Of a DNA stretch of 37,824 nt, positions 24,063 to 33,888 are shown piece by piece. The stretch spans positions 1-37,824 of the forward strand of contig CBFHQL010000017.1 of assembly GCA_965658025.1 (NCBI GenBank). Direction: 5' to 3'. This DNA comes from UBA3537 sp965658025. GTDB taxonomy: Bacteria; Bacteroidota; Bacteroidia; Flavobacteriales; Flavobacteriaceae. Below the pieces are notes generated by a model. That model saw only the letters and a list, made by a program, of their open reading frames with translations, was not told the origin of the DNA and ran no database searches. A program made the translations under genes and the position numbers. Position 1 is the stretch's first letter. Each line of letters starts with the position of its first letter.

Positions 24063-24443
24063 ATGAAAAAAATTATAACTACAGACAACGCCCCAGCACC
24101 TATTGGACCATATAACCAAGCTGTACTTTTGGGAGATTTGCTTTACACTTCAGGACAGATTGCTATTAATCCCAAAACAGGTGTATTGGAAATAGACGAT
24201 ATTGAATCTGAAACGACTTTAGTAATGGAAAATCTAAAAGCCATATTGGAAGCCGCAGAAATGACTTTCGAAAATGTCATTAAATCTTCCATTTTCGTAT
24301 CTGATATGCACAATTTTTCGAAGATAAATGAAGTTTACGGAAGATATTTCAGCGTTGAAACCGCTCCTGCAAGAGAAACTGTAGAGGTTGCAAATTTGCC
24401 AAAGTTTGTAAATGTTGAAATTAGCGTAATCGCTGCGCGTTAG
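24063..24443 (+). CDS. ridA: RidA-family enamine/imine deaminase
   Basis: A 126-residue RidA (YjgF/YER057c/UK114) protein. It hydrolyses reactive 2-aminoacrylate and other enamine/imine intermediates made by PLP enzymes. Motifs are APIGPYNQAV (12-21), YTSGQIAINPKTG (28-40) and the catalytic R104 in APARETVEV, with E119 late in the chain. Family members form trimers. It is downstream of lptD on the same strand and converges with the sugar kinase gene, six bases between the stops. Confidence 0.95.
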   Translation: MKKIITTDNAPAPIGPYNQAVLLGDLLYTSGQIAINPKTGVLEIDDIESETTLVMENLKAILEAAEMTFENVIKSSIFVSDMHNFSKINEVYGRYFSVETAPARETVEVANLPKFVNVEISVIAAR

Positions 24444-24449
24444 TACCGC

Positions 24450-25322
24450 TTATAACGCTTCTATTTGGCGCACATGGTATTCTGCTAATCCTTCGATAGG
24501 ACGTCTTTGAAAATTACCAACAGTAAAACCATATTCTTGAGCAATTTCCTTTATTTCTTTTTGCAAAAAGAATGAAATTGACCCTGCAAAATGCACTGGT
24601 ACGGTCTTAATTTCGTCTTTGAATTGCATGATCATTGTTTCAACAAAAGTTCGTAGTCCTTTTTTGATGACCCCTTGCACATAATTTGATTCTCTGTTTA
24701 AAATCAAAAACTCAGCAAAAGTGGCCAGATATGCATTTGGATTTGGCTTTTTATAAAGATTAACCTTTATAAAGTCATCGTCCATATTGTAGCGTGTTTT
24801 GAAAATTAATTTCAAATTATGCGGCATGAAATCAAAATAATAATCGCGCAATAATTGACGACCAAAATAGTTTCCAGAAGCATCATCCATAATGGAGTAC
24901 CCCAATGAAATTACACGCTGATGAATATCAGTACCATCAAAATAAGTACAATTGGAACCCGTCCCCAAAATACATACTACGGCAGGACTATGCTCTACAC
25001 CTACTGTCGAATATATAGCTGCATAGGTGTCTTCTTTGACATCAACCACAGCCTTTGTAAAGATAGATTGAAGTACTTTCTTTAACATTTTTGGTGCTTC
25101 AACAGTACCGCATCCAGCTCCGTAAAAAAACACATGATCAACATCTGACTTATGCTTAATAAGCATTTTGTTTTCGTTTATGATAGCAAATGCTTCGCTT
25201 TCCGAAATAATGGCTGGATTCAACCCTTTGGTGCGTTGTTTTTCAAAAACTTGTGCGCCTGTTTCTGGATCAATTGCTATCCAATCGCACTTTGTAGAGC
25301 CACTGTCAATTATAAAAATCAT
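24450..25322 (-). CDS. BadF/BadG-family ATPase, N-acetylglucosamine kinase-like
   Basis: A 290-residue ASKHA-fold kinase. The phosphate-1 motif is MIFIIDSGSTKCDWIAID, followed by FYGAGCG (near 68), the phosphate-2 motif CILGTGSNC (about 119-127) and 'VHFAGSISFFLQ' as the adenosine motif. This is the NagK/BadF type, and phosphorylation of GlcNAc or another amino sugar is the best guess. That would fit cell-wall sugar recovery together with the GH3 fusion enzyme in this window. It lies in line with pfkA and gap, but a strong hairpin terminator stands only 14 bases before its ATG. Confidence 0.82.
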   Translation of the reverse strand: MIFIIDSGSTKCDWIAIDPETGAQVFEKQRTKGLNPAIISESEAFAIINENKMLIKHKSDVDHVFFYGAGCGTVEAPKMLKKVLQSIFTKAVVDVKEDTYAAIYSTVGVEHSPAVVCILGTGSNCTYFDGTDIHQRVISLGYSIMDDASGNYFGRQLLRDYYFDFMPHNLKLIFKTRYNMDDDFIKVNLYKKPNPNAYLATFAEFLILNRESNYVQGVIKKGLRTFVETMIMQFKDEIKTVPVHFAGSISFFLQKEIKEIAQEYGFTVGNFQRRPIEGLAEYHVRQIEAL

Positions 25323-25336
25323 GATGAATAATTAAT

Positions 25337-25368
25337 AAAAAACACTGTCCAAAGGAACAGTGTTTTTT
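25337..25368 (-). terminator. Hairpin terminator after gap, directly before the kinase gene
   Basis: Perfect 12-bp arms AAAAAACACTGT (25337-25348) and ACAGTGTTTTTT (25357-25368) surround an 8-base loop, with T runs on both strands. It lies 7 bases past the gap stop and 14 bases before the kinase ATG, so it should end most pfkA-gap transcripts and allow only read-through for the kinase. Confidence 0.85.
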
Positions 25369-25375
25369 TAATGTT

Positions 25376-26377
25376 TTACAGTGAATTGATATGTTGCGCT
25401 AAATCTACTAATTTTGAAGAATAGCCATATTCGTTATCATACCAAGAGATTAATTTCACAAAATTATCATTAAGTCCAATACTTGCATTGGCATCAAATG
25501 TGCTTGTTTTTGGTTCTGATACAAAATCTTGAGATACAACACCTTCTTCTGTGTACCCTAAAACGCCATTCAATTCGTTTTCTGATGCGTTTTTAAGTGC
25601 TGCTTTAACTTCTTCAAATGTTGCGCTTTTTTCTAAACGACAAGTTAAATCTACAACTGAAACGTCTACAGTAGGAACTCTAAAAGCCATCCCTGTGAGT
25701 TTTCCATTAAGTTCTGGGATTACTTTTCCAACAGCTTTTGCAGCTCCTGTAGATGCTGGTACAATGTTGTTGAGCGACGCACGACCAAGACGATAGTTTT
25801 TGCGCGATGGCCCATCTACTGTGAATTGTGTTGCTGTAGCAGCATGAACAGTGGTCATTAAACCTTCTACAATACCAAAATTGTCGTTAATTACTTTGGC
25901 TAAAGGCGCCAAGCAGTTGGTTGTACACGATGCGTTAGAAACGATGGTATGGTCTGCTGTAATTTCGTGGTGGTTTACACCCATGACGAACATTGGCGCA
26001 TCTGCAGAGGGTGCAGAAATAGCTACTTTTTTGGCTCCAGCGGTGATGTGCTTTTGAGCACCTTCAAGCGTTGTGAAAATTCCTGTACAATCCATCACTA
26101 CATCTGCACCTACAGCATCCCACTTAAGGTCTTCTGGATTACGCTCTGCAGTGACGCGAATTTCATTACCATTCACAACTAAATTGCCATTTTTAACATC
26201 TATACTCCCCTTGAATTGTCCATGTACTGAATCATATTTTAAAAGATAAGCTAAATGTTCTACATCTAATAAATCATTGATTCCTACAACTTCAACATCT
26301 GGTCGCTCAGAGGCAATTCTAAAAGCAATTCTTCCAATTCTTCCAAATCCGTTAATACCAATTTTTACGTTTGTCAT
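25376..26377 (-). CDS. gap: Glyceraldehyde-3-phosphate dehydrogenase, type I
   Basis: A 333-residue GAPDH that oxidises glyceraldehyde-3-phosphate to 1,3-bisphosphoglycerate. The NAD-binding start is IGINGFGRIGRIAFR. 'VGINDLLDVEHLAYLLKYDS' has the Asp that favours NAD over NADP. The catalytic motif is SNASCTTNCLAPLAKVI, and 'WYDNEYGYSSKLVDL' closes the domain. It stands 31 bases after pfkA, so the two glycolytic genes are probably one transcript ending at the hairpin at 25337-25368. Confidence 0.97.
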   Translation of the reverse strand: MTNVKIGINGFGRIGRIAFRIASERPDVEVVGINDLLDVEHLAYLLKYDSVHGQFKGSIDVKNGNLVVNGNEIRVTAERNPEDLKWDAVGADVVMDCTGIFTTLEGAQKHITAGAKKVAISAPSADAPMFVMGVNHHEITADHTIVSNASCTTNCLAPLAKVINDNFGIVEGLMTTVHAATATQFTVDGPSRKNYRLGRASLNNIVPASTGAAKAVGKVIPELNGKLTGMAFRVPTVDVSVVDLTCRLEKSATFEEVKAALKNASENELNGVLGYTEEGVVSQDFVSEPKTSTFDANASIGLNDNFVKLISWYDNEYGYSSKLVDLAQHINSL

Positions 26378-26408
26378 TTTTGTGTTTTATGTTTCTGGTT
26401 AGTTAAAT

Positions 26409-27395
26409 TTATGTACTCATTATATCAGAAACTCTGAGGAGTTCTGTATCAATTTTTGAATGACCCTTTACGGCCTTATCTATAGGGTATAATTCCAATT
26501 TATTGTTGATGGTCCCCACCATCACATTATTTTTTCCTTCCATCAATGATTCTACAGCTTTCACACCCATTCTTGAGGCCAAAACTCTATCGAAACATGA
26601 AGGTGAACCACCACGTTGCATGTGTCCCAAAACAGATACTCTCACATCGTATCCATCAAGATTTTCTTCGACATAATCACGCAGTTCAAAAACATTTTTA
26701 CCTGTTTTGTCTCCTTCTGCAACAACGACAATACTTGATGATTTTCCGGTATGCTTGCTTTTTTCTAAAGATTCTAATAAGCGATCTAATCCAAGATCTT
26801 CTTCTGGAACAAGAATTTCCTCTGCCCCAGAACCCACTCCAGCATTGAGGGCAATGTGCCCAACATCTCTTCCCATCACTTCAACAAAAAACAAGCGCTT
26901 GTGCGAACTTGCAGTGTCCCTTATTTTGTCTATAGCTTCTACAGCAGTATTTAATGCAGTATCGTACCCAAGTGTGAAATTGGTTCCAACAATGTCATTA
27001 TCGATAGTGCCTGGAATACCAATTACTGGAAAATTAAATTCTTCGTTGAAAACCATTCCACCAGTAAAAGTACCATCACCACCAATGAGAACAAGCGCAT
27101 CTATATTGTGCTTTTTAAGTTGATTATGTGCTTCTTTTCTGCCTTCTTTGGTTCTAAAACGATCAGATCGAGCAGATTTCAAAAAAGTTCCACCTTTGTT
27201 TATGATATGGTTTACACTGCGTGCATCGAGGACTTTAAAATCGCCATCAATCATGCCTTCATATCCTCTGTAAATCCCTACACATTCAATTTTGTGATAA
27301 GCGCAAGTACGTGCTACAGAGCGTATAGCTGAATTCATTCCAGGGGCATCGCCTCCAGAAGTCAGAACACCTATTTTTTTTATTGACTTGGCCAT
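26409..27395 (-). CDS. pfkA: ATP-dependent 6-phosphofructokinase
   Basis: A 328-residue group A phosphofructokinase, the key glycolytic step from fructose-6-phosphate to the 1,6-bisphosphate. It shows LTSGGDAPGMNSAIRS (nucleotide binding), GGDGTFTGG and GIPGTIDND (catalytic base Asp), 'VEVMGRDVGHIALNAG' and 'VLGHMQRGG'. Gly rather than Asp in GGDGT, and Gly rather than Lys before TIDND, mark it as ATP-dependent and not PPi-dependent. It is first in the pfkA-gap unit. The 156-bp stretch before it (27396-27551) should hold its promoter, but I see no full consensus there. Confidence 0.97.
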   Translation of the reverse strand: MAKSIKKIGVLTSGGDAPGMNSAIRSVARTCAYHKIECVGIYRGYEGMIDGDFKVLDARSVNHIINKGGTFLKSARSDRFRTKEGRKEAHNQLKKHNIDALVLIGGDGTFTGGMVFNEEFNFPVIGIPGTIDNDIVGTNFTLGYDTALNTAVEAIDKIRDTASSHKRLFFVEVMGRDVGHIALNAGVGSGAEEILVPEEDLGLDRLLESLEKSKHTGKSSSIVVVAEGDKTGKNVFELRDYVEENLDGYDVRVSVLGHMQRGGSPSCFDRVLASRMGVKAVESLMEGKNNVMVGTINNKLELYPIDKAVKGHSKIDTELLRVSDIMST

Positions 27396-27551
27396 AGCAT
27401 CATAGCTTTAGGCGGCTAAAGTAATAAACTTAAGCTTTAAAAATAAAGGGTTGAGGACATAATTTTCATACAATGCAAAATTCAAACGTTTTCGTTAATA
27501 ACTATTCTATTTTTAAAGCGAAAACTTAAGCATTTAATAGGTTTAGAGGAG

Positions 27552-30500
27552 TTATTGTTTGAATTCCATATAATCTGGAAGAGCAGAATTATCGTTTTTA
27601 GTTTTGGCGTTAGGATTACTCGTTTTGTCTTTGACTGAAAATAATTCGTTGAACAATTCTTTAAGATTATCAAATTCAATATTGTACGAAAGTCCAAGCC
27701 CCTGTGTATATCCAATTTGTTCTCCGAAATTCTGAATACTGTTTTCTCTATTGAAAAATATCAACGATAGTGTTCGGTCTTCATTCAGTAAAACTTGGAC
27801 TTCAAAATCTCCTGCAACAGTTGTTTCACTCACTCCGCCGACAGGAACACCAACTTTTCCATTGATTAATACATTTTCGCTAATCTTTGTGGACAAGGTC
27901 ACCCCTACTCGACTGTCGGTTTCAAATTCTGGAGTATTTTTTCCAATATCTAAATCTAATCCTAATTTTACTTTGTTGTCTTCATCCGAAAAAATATCAT
28001 TCAATACATTAGTTACGCCATCGGAAACCAACTCAAAAGCATCTTGTGAGTCCAAAGCCAATTTGCTTCTAAAAGAGCCTGTTGCAAGTAATGAAAGTGC
28101 TTGAAAATTCCTTTTGTCCTTGTCGCGAAGACGATCTCTGAGCTCACTATTAAGTGCAGAATTTACATTGGGAAAACGAATATCAAAATCTAACTCTGGT
28201 TTTTCGAGTGCTCCTGTTAGGTTGGTAATGACCTCAACTGGAATAGTTTGATTGATTGGATTATCTAAAAGCGTTGATGGATTTACGGAGATATCATCGT
28301 AGATGGCTTCGAGATTTATTTCGGCTTGAAGTGGGTCGCCTTCCCAAACCAATGACCCATCCTTCACGAGTTTGAATTTTTTCTGAATCAACTTTCCAAA
28401 ACGATAATTATAATATCCTGAAAGCACCAAAAAATCACCAAACATCAAAAATTTATCGTTTGTATTTATTTGAGCCAACATACTTCCATTCCCTCGACCC
28501 AAAATAGAACTCCCATTTTCTTTATCAATGACAATTTCTATTTCCGCATCATCTGTAACATCCATATTAAATTCCATCTCTACGCCCTTAATGTCGTCCA
28601 GTTTTATGGCTCTTCCTTGACTTTCAATTTTCTTTTCTTTTGGACTCAAAAATTTGATGTACGAATTCTCGCTAATCATTTCATTGTCGTTAAGTGGAAT
28701 TTTAAAAATTGTCCCTTTAGATGTGGTAACATTGGCTTCAATGAAAAGCTGACTCATTGGCCCTGAAATATTGATGTTTCCAGCTACGAATCCTGTACCG
28801 TAGTACAACGATTCTTCGGTTTCTTCAGTGTTTAAAACCAACAAACGATTTGAATCGAGGTCCAAATCTAATGCCCAATCCTTGAAATTTGTATGACTAA
28901 GCACTCCGCTTAAAACCCCTTCGGAAGAAAATGTTGTATCGGTAAATTTGGCAGATTTAAATATAAAATTTTGCGCTACCAAATCAACTCTTGTACGGTC
29001 TGCAAAAGCATAGTCCACGTTTAAGTACGGAACGGACATCCCTCCTTCGTTAAGCGTCAAAACACCATTGATTTGAGGACGTTGCAAACGCCCCGTAATG
29101 GACGATGTCCCAGTTACTTTTCCTCTAATATTAGTAATAACACCGCTCCCAAAGGGATCAAGTGGCTCCAATAAAAAATCTTTAAATTTGAGTTGCAAAT
29201 CCAGATTTGAATTGGTTCCTGAAACATCTAGACTGCCTTGCGCAGAAAAGGACTCATTTTGGTCGTCTTTGATGGTTACGTTCACATCATAATTTGTAAG
29301 TGAAACATTTCCTTTTATGTCAGCATTAAAAGCGCCTAAATTAAATCGATTGACCTCAAAATCATCAATTGTGAGTAGAGATTTTGGGAGGTAAATTTTA
29401 TTTTGTTTTACAATATTTAGATTTCCATTGATGGTCCCTCCAAGCTGAAGACTGTCTATTTCAGGAGTGACTTTGGCTAGATCAACATTGTCGAATTTCA
29501 AATTTATGGCACCTGAAAGAGAATCTTGAGCTTGACCACTCAATACAATTTGTTCGTCCTTGTAGGACATGTCCATATCCAGAATGGACACTTCGTTGAA
29601 ACCAGAGTCAAAAACAAGTTTATTTTTGGAATTGTTTTTTGCATTCAATTTCCAGAGTGTATTCTTAAAATTAATAAACGATGGCTTTAAACCAACAACA
29701 GATTTCTCACCCTCATTGGTAAAAAATAAATTGAAATCGAATGTATCTAAATTCTCTTTTCCGCCTTTGAATTCAGATTTGATATAAAGTGTATCGTTTA
29801 GTGTAAGGTTGATGAGACTAAACGCATTGGCATCATAAAAAGGTGTACTCAAGCTATCCAGTTCTACATAGGTATTAAAAATTGGATTGTCGTTTATGAG
29901 TTGAACCTCAATGCGCTTGGCAATATAATCATCGATGCTGATGTTGGGCGATTTAAATTTGAGTGTAAATTTTTTAGGGTCACTGTCCAAAGTTCCACGA
30001 ACATAAGTGTTGGCGCCTAAACGCAGGTTAGGATAAAAGACTTCGATGATTTTGTTGTAAATTTTGAAATTGAAATTCATAAACTGATTGGGAGAAATAT
30101 CCTTCGATGCTCCTCTAAAGTAAATTTCACTCAATGCATTATTTAACAGTTTAGGAAGTTCTTTTACAAAAAACTTACCCTTAAAAGTTCCTTGTATAAT
30201 CTCAGGCGAATTGACAGAAATGGTGCGCACTTTGTTTAAATCGAAATCTGATAAAATTTGAAAATCTTTGAAGTAATAATCTTCATTTTGATTTGTGTAC
30301 GACGTGTTTTTAAATTGAAGAAAACCATGAATATCATCCAAATCTGTACCGCTCATATCCATGGCAACTTCCCCTTTAAAAACCGAAATGGAATCGCGAG
30401 AAACAAAATTTAGTGCATTCAAATTTGCGTTGCGAATATTGGCCGAAAAATCATAAATATTTTCTTCCTCTGAAAAATCCACAAGGCCTTCGAAATTCAT

Positions 30501-31934
30501 AGACAAATGAATGTCATCAACCTCCAAGGCACCATTAAAAACTTTGTCTTCAATGAGCCCTTGAACATTTAGGTTTTTGTACACATAATCGTTAAACTCA
30601 AAAGCAGAACAAACACCCTTGATGTTAGATTGCAAATTTTCCAACATAAACCCAACACCTTCTAATGAAAAATCTGAAGTTACATAGCCTAAACTGGGCT
30701 CACCGATCAGTGTGCCGAGGTCAAAATCTTGCAATTGAATTGTACCCTCGTATTGAGCATCATCGATTGTTTTTATTTTGGATAGATCAAGGTCTGCCAC
30801 AACCAGTCCAAGTTCTGTACGCGCTTCAAAATCGGTATTTATGGAAGGCCCCTTAAGGAATACATTGCCTTGTAAAGTAAACACACCCAAAGCGGCTAAA
30901 TTCGAAGGAATATTCGCCCCAATGATACGAGGTAAAATTCCTTTTAAATCCGTATACTTAGAAGTAATTTGGTCCATTTGACCCATCATTTCAAATGGGT
31001 TTGATTTGGAATCAATTAAATTTTTAAATGCAAATTGGCCGTTAATGTATGTATTTCTATTCGTAGAGAGGTGGAAATTTTGCAACTTCAAATCATTAAG
31101 TGTGCCCGAAATTTTAGTATCAAAAGTTACATTTTCTGATGCACCAAATTCTGGAAAAAACACATTCAGTTCGCCTAAATTTAAGGTGCTTTTTTGGAAG
31201 TTTCCAGACAGTACAACTTTGTCCGTAAAATCTTTTAAATCTTCTCTTTTGTAATTGAAAACTAAATCGCCTTCCAACTCAGAATTTAGGGTTTGAATAT
31301 TTAAACCCTCGAAGTGCATGGAAGTTAAGGTGTATTTGAAAAAAGTTTGGAGATTGTGCATTTCGACTCCTCTTGGATCCGAAAAACTCAACGTATTGAT
31401 GCGTAAGCTTACATCTGGACCACGAATAAGAAGATCGGTGGCATTAATGCCTAATTCTTTAAAATCTAAAATCTGTGTATTACCTTCTTTATTTTCGTCT
31501 GTCAGTAGGAAATGACTTTCAGAAATGGTGACGTCACTTGAAGACAATTCAAAAGGGGTTTTTGATTTCTTGTTTCCATTATCAAAGCTATCCACAAAAA
31601 CATCTAAATTGGACTTTTCTTCCCCTTTGTACGTCTTAATATGGAACCGCAAACCATACAAATCAATAGCACCAAAAATGAGCTTATTGTCATTTAATTT
31701 TGCAAAATTTAAGATTGAACTGTTCAACTCAGAAACAGCAATAAGCGTATCGTTGAAATGATCTTTGATAAGAATATTTTTCAACTCTAAATCACCATTG
31801 AACTGGAGACCTACTTTTTCTACATTAATCGCTGTACCGTACGTTGCATTGACATGCTTGGTGGCATATCGTCCAAAATAAGTTTGAACACTGGGAACAG
31901 AAAACACCAACATCAAAACAATAAAGAGTAGCAC
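27552..31934 (-). CDS. tamB: Translocation and assembly module protein TamB (DUF490)
   Basis: A 1460-residue AsmA/TamB-like protein. An N-terminal membrane anchor (LLFIVLMLVFSVPSV) is followed by a very long run of beta-strand repeats forming the hydrophobic groove. A C-terminal TamB/DUF490 domain covers about 1010-1440 ('GTIFKIPLNDNEMISENSYI', 'LLATGSFRSK'). TamB-like proteins bridge the periplasm and carry phospholipids or help outer-membrane protein assembly. The start is uncertain. GTG at 31934 falls inside the hydrophobic anchor, and the open frame runs 16 codons further upstream (VIKTRFNIFLRILAAI) with a typical positive N-terminus but no ATG, GTG or TTG, only ATT. Divergent from tsaD with a 218-bp spacer. 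Confidence 0.9.
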   Translation of the reverse strand: MLLFIVLMLVFSVPSVQTYFGRYATKHVNATYGTAINVEKVGLQFNGDLELKNILIKDHFNDTLIAVSELNSSILNFAKLNDNKLIFGAIDLYGLRFHIKTYKGEEKSNLDVFVDSFDNGNKKSKTPFELSSSDVTISESHFLLTDENKEGNTQILDFKELGINATDLLIRGPDVSLRINTLSFSDPRGVEMHNLQTFFKYTLTSMHFEGLNIQTLNSELEGDLVFNYKREDLKDFTDKVVLSGNFQKSTLNLGELNVFFPEFGASENVTFDTKISGTLNDLKLQNFHLSTNRNTYINGQFAFKNLIDSKSNPFEMMGQMDQITSKYTDLKGILPRIIGANIPSNLAALGVFTLQGNVFLKGPSINTDFEARTELGLVVADLDLSKIKTIDDAQYEGTIQLQDFDLGTLIGEPSLGYVTSDFSLEGVGFMLENLQSNIKGVCSAFEFNDYVYKNLNVQGLIEDKVFNGALEVDDIHLSMNFEGLVDFSEEENIYDFSANIRNANLNALNFVSRDSISVFKGEVAMDMSGTDLDDIHGFLQFKNTSYTNQNEDYYFKDFQILSDFDLNKVRTISVNSPEIIQGTFKGKFFVKELPKLLNNALSEIYFRGASKDISPNQFMNFNFKIYNKIIEVFYPNLRLGANTYVRGTLDSDPKKFTLKFKSPNISIDDYIAKRIEVQLINDNPIFNTYVELDSLSTPFYDANAFSLINLTLNDTLYIKSEFKGGKENLDTFDFNLFFTNEGEKSVVGLKPSFINFKNTLWKLNAKNNSKNKLVFDSGFNEVSILDMDMSYKDEQIVLSGQAQDSLSGAINLKFDNVDLAKVTPEIDSLQLGGTINGNLNIVKQNKIYLPKSLLTIDDFEVNRFNLGAFNADIKGNVSLTNYDVNVTIKDDQNESFSAQGSLDVSGTNSNLDLQLKFKDFLLEPLDPFGSGVITNIRGKVTGTSSITGRLQRPQINGVLTLNEGGMSVPYLNVDYAFADRTRVDLVAQNFIFKSAKFTDTTFSSEGVLSGVLSHTNFKDWALDLDLDSNRLLVLNTEETEESLYYGTGFVAGNINISGPMSQLFIEANVTTSKGTIFKIPLNDNEMISENSYIKFLSPKEKKIESQGRAIKLDDIKGVEMEFNMDVTDDAEIEIVIDKENGSSILGRGNGSMLAQINTNDKFLMFGDFLVLSGYYNYRFGKLIQKKFKLVKDGSLVWEGDPLQAEINLEAIYDDISVNPSTLLDNPINQTIPVEVITNLTGALEKPELDFDIRFPNVNSALNSELRDRLRDKDKRNFQALSLLATGSFRSKLALDSQDAFELVSDGVTNVLNDIFSDEDNKVKLGLDLDIGKNTPEFETDSRVGVTLSTKISENVLINGKVGVPVGGVSETTVAGDFEVQVLLNEDRTLSLIFFNRENSIQNFGEQIGYTQGLGLSYNIEFDNLKELFNELFSVKDKTSNPNAKTKNDNSALPDYMEFKQ

Positions 31935-32100
31935 AATTGCTGCTAAAATTCTTAGAAATATGTTGAACCGTGTTTTAATAACTTAAAAGAATGGTATAAA
32001 ATTAAAAAATCAAAAAACAAACAAAAAATTTAAAGCCAATTTTACACTATGCATCGACCATTTTTTATTTCTTTGTAAAAACTATACGTAGGCACTGCAA

Positions 32101-32108
32101 TAGTTTTG
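32101..32108 (+). promoter_or_regulatory. Candidate -7 box for the tsaD operon
   Basis: TAGTTTTG matches TAnnTTTG, 44 bases before the tsaD ATG. A TTTG stands at 32072-32075, with a somewhat long 25-base gap. The rest of the tamB-tsaD spacer is AT-rich with no other recognisable element. Confidence 0.4.
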
Positions 32109-32152
32109 CCAAACTTGTACAAAGAAAACGAATAAATAGGGCATTAACATTA

Positions 32153-33175
32153 ATGAACGAAAAAAAAATATATATTTTAGGGATTGAGTCTTCTTGTGAC
32201 GACACAGCAGCATCCGTTTTGTGCAACGGAAAAGTATTGAGCAATATTATTGCTAATCAATCCATTCATGAGGCCTATGGAGGCGTTGTTCCGGAACTGG
32301 CCTCTCGTGCGCACCAACAAAATATTGTCCCTGTAGTAGACCAAGCGCTTAAAATAGCGGGTGTTTCTAAAAGCGATCTATCTGCTGTAGCGTTTACCAA
32401 AGGCCCTGGGCTTATGGGATCGTTGCTTGTGGGTACTTCTTTTGCCAAATCTTTTGCCTTCGGATTAAATATTCCTCTGATAGAAGTCAACCATATGCAA
32501 GCGCATATTTTGGCGCATTTTATTGAAAAAGATGGATACGAAAAACCCGAATTTCCGTTTTTAGCCATGACCATTTCGGGCGGACATACTCAGATTGTTC
32601 GCGTGAATGATGCCTTTGATATGGAAGTTATTGGCGAAACCATTGATGATGCTGTTGGTGAAGCATTTGACAAAAGTGGTAAAATACTAGGGCTTGGTTA
32701 TCCTGCCGGTCCTGAAATAGATAAACGTGCAAAAATGGGGAACCCCAAAGCTTTTCATTTTACTAAACCTAAAGTGAAGGGCCTAGATTTCAGTTTTTCA
32801 GGATTAAAAACAGCAATTTTATATTTCATCCAAAAAAATTCAAAAGAAAATCCTAATTTTATTAAAGAACATTTAAATGACATTTGTGCCTCTATTCAAT
32901 ATACAATTGTGGGTATTTTGATGGACAAACTAAAATTGGCAGTAAAAGAAACCGGCATAAACCGCATTGCGATTGGTGGAGGTGTCTCGGCCAATTCTGG
33001 TGTGCGCAACGCCCTTATAAAAGCGGAGCAAAAACACGGTTGGAAACCCTTTATTCCCGCATTTGAGTTCACAACCGACAATGCCGCTATGATTGCAATT
33101 GTAGGACATTTAAAGTACTTAAAACGTGATTTTGCTACACAAAACACAATGGCTACAGCACGGTTAAAATTATAA
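32153..33175 (+). CDS. tsaD: tRNA N6-adenosine threonylcarbamoyltransferase
   Basis: A 340-residue Kae1/Qri7/TsaD enzyme. It transfers the threonylcarbamoyl group to A37 of tRNAs reading ANN codons. Motifs are LGIESSCDDTAASV (9-22), the metal ligands H114 and H118 in NHMQAH, SGGHTQIV, 'GEAFDKSGKILGLGYPAGP', FSFSGLKTAI and GGGVSANSGVR. The length is normal. It heads a tight operon of translation- and RNA-related genes, with rsmE eight bases on. Confidence 0.97.
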   Translation: MNEKKIYILGIESSCDDTAASVLCNGKVLSNIIANQSIHEAYGGVVPELASRAHQQNIVPVVDQALKIAGVSKSDLSAVAFTKGPGLMGSLLVGTSFAKSFAFGLNIPLIEVNHMQAHILAHFIEKDGYEKPEFPFLAMTISGGHTQIVRVNDAFDMEVIGETIDDAVGEAFDKSGKILGLGYPAGPEIDKRAKMGNPKAFHFTKPKVKGLDFSFSGLKTAILYFIQKNSKENPNFIKEHLNDICASIQYTIVGILMDKLKLAVKETGINRIAIGGGVSANSGVRNALIKAEQKHGWKPFIPAFEFTTDNAAMIAIVGHLKYLKRDFATQNTMATARLKL

Positions 33176-33183
33176 TAATTAAG

Positions 33184-33888
33184 ATGCAACTATTTTACAA
33201 TTCAGAATTACAATCTAGCGATAAACACTTTTATTTTGATAAAAATGAAAGTCGTCATATTGTGAAAGTGTTGCGCAAAAATATAGGTGATAAATTACAC
33301 ATTACCAATGGTTTAGGTTGTATTTTTGAGGCTGAAATTTTGACCAATAATCAAAATAAATGTGAGGTTTCAATAACAAAAACTACAGTTGTCCCTGCAA
33401 AAGAATACAGCATACATTTGGCTGTTGCTCCAACAAAAATGAATGACCGCTACGAATGGTTTCTCGAAAAAGCAACAGAAATTGGTATAGACCAAATCAC
33501 ACCGATTATCTGTGCGCGTAGCGAACGCAAAACAATTAAAATAGAACGCTACGAAAAAATCATACAAGCGGCAGCAAAACAGTCGCTTCGTGCACATTTC
33601 CCCATACTTAACCCAACTGTTCGTTTTACAGATTTTATAAAAAACACAACTGACAAACAGTGCTATATAGCACATTGTTTAGAACACAATCAAGCGCATT
33701 TAAAAGATCTTATCACGCCAAAAAAAAACGTTTTGATTCTGATTGGCCCAGAAGGGGATTTCACTTTAGATGAAATTAACCTTGCACAAGCATCAGGTTT
33801 TGAATCGGTAAATTTGGGCAATGCGCGTTTGCGTACAGAAACCGCTGCTGTAGTTGCTTGTCATATAACAGAACTTTGCAATGCGTAA
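33184..33888 (+). CDS. rsmE: 16S rRNA (uracil-1498-N3)-methyltransferase
   Basis: A 234-residue SPOUT methyltransferase that modifies U1498 of 16S rRNA. An N-terminal PUA-like part ('FYFDKNESRHIVKVLRKNIG') is followed by the SPOUT domain with KMNDRYEWFLEKATEIGID, ICARSERK, LIGPEGDFTLDEI and the knot NLGNARLRTETAA. The length is normal. Its 3' end overlaps the start of the next gene by eight bases, suggesting translational coupling. Confidence 0.96.
   Translation: MQLFYNSELQSSDKHFYFDKNESRHIVKVLRKNIGDKLHITNGLGCIFEAEILTNNQNKCEVSITKTTVVPAKEYSIHLAVAPTKMNDRYEWFLEKATEIGIDQITPIICARSERKTIKIERYEKIIQAAAKQSLRAHFPILNPTVRFTDFIKNTTDKQCYIAHCLEHNQAHLKDLITPKKNVLILIGPEGDFTLDEINLAQASGFESVNLGNARLRTETAAVVACHITELCNA

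Noticed and set aside
27487..27530. GTTTTCG / CGAAAAC inverted repeat between tamB and pfkA
   Set aside because: The arms are 7 bases with a loop of about 27; such pairs are common by chance in AT-rich DNA.
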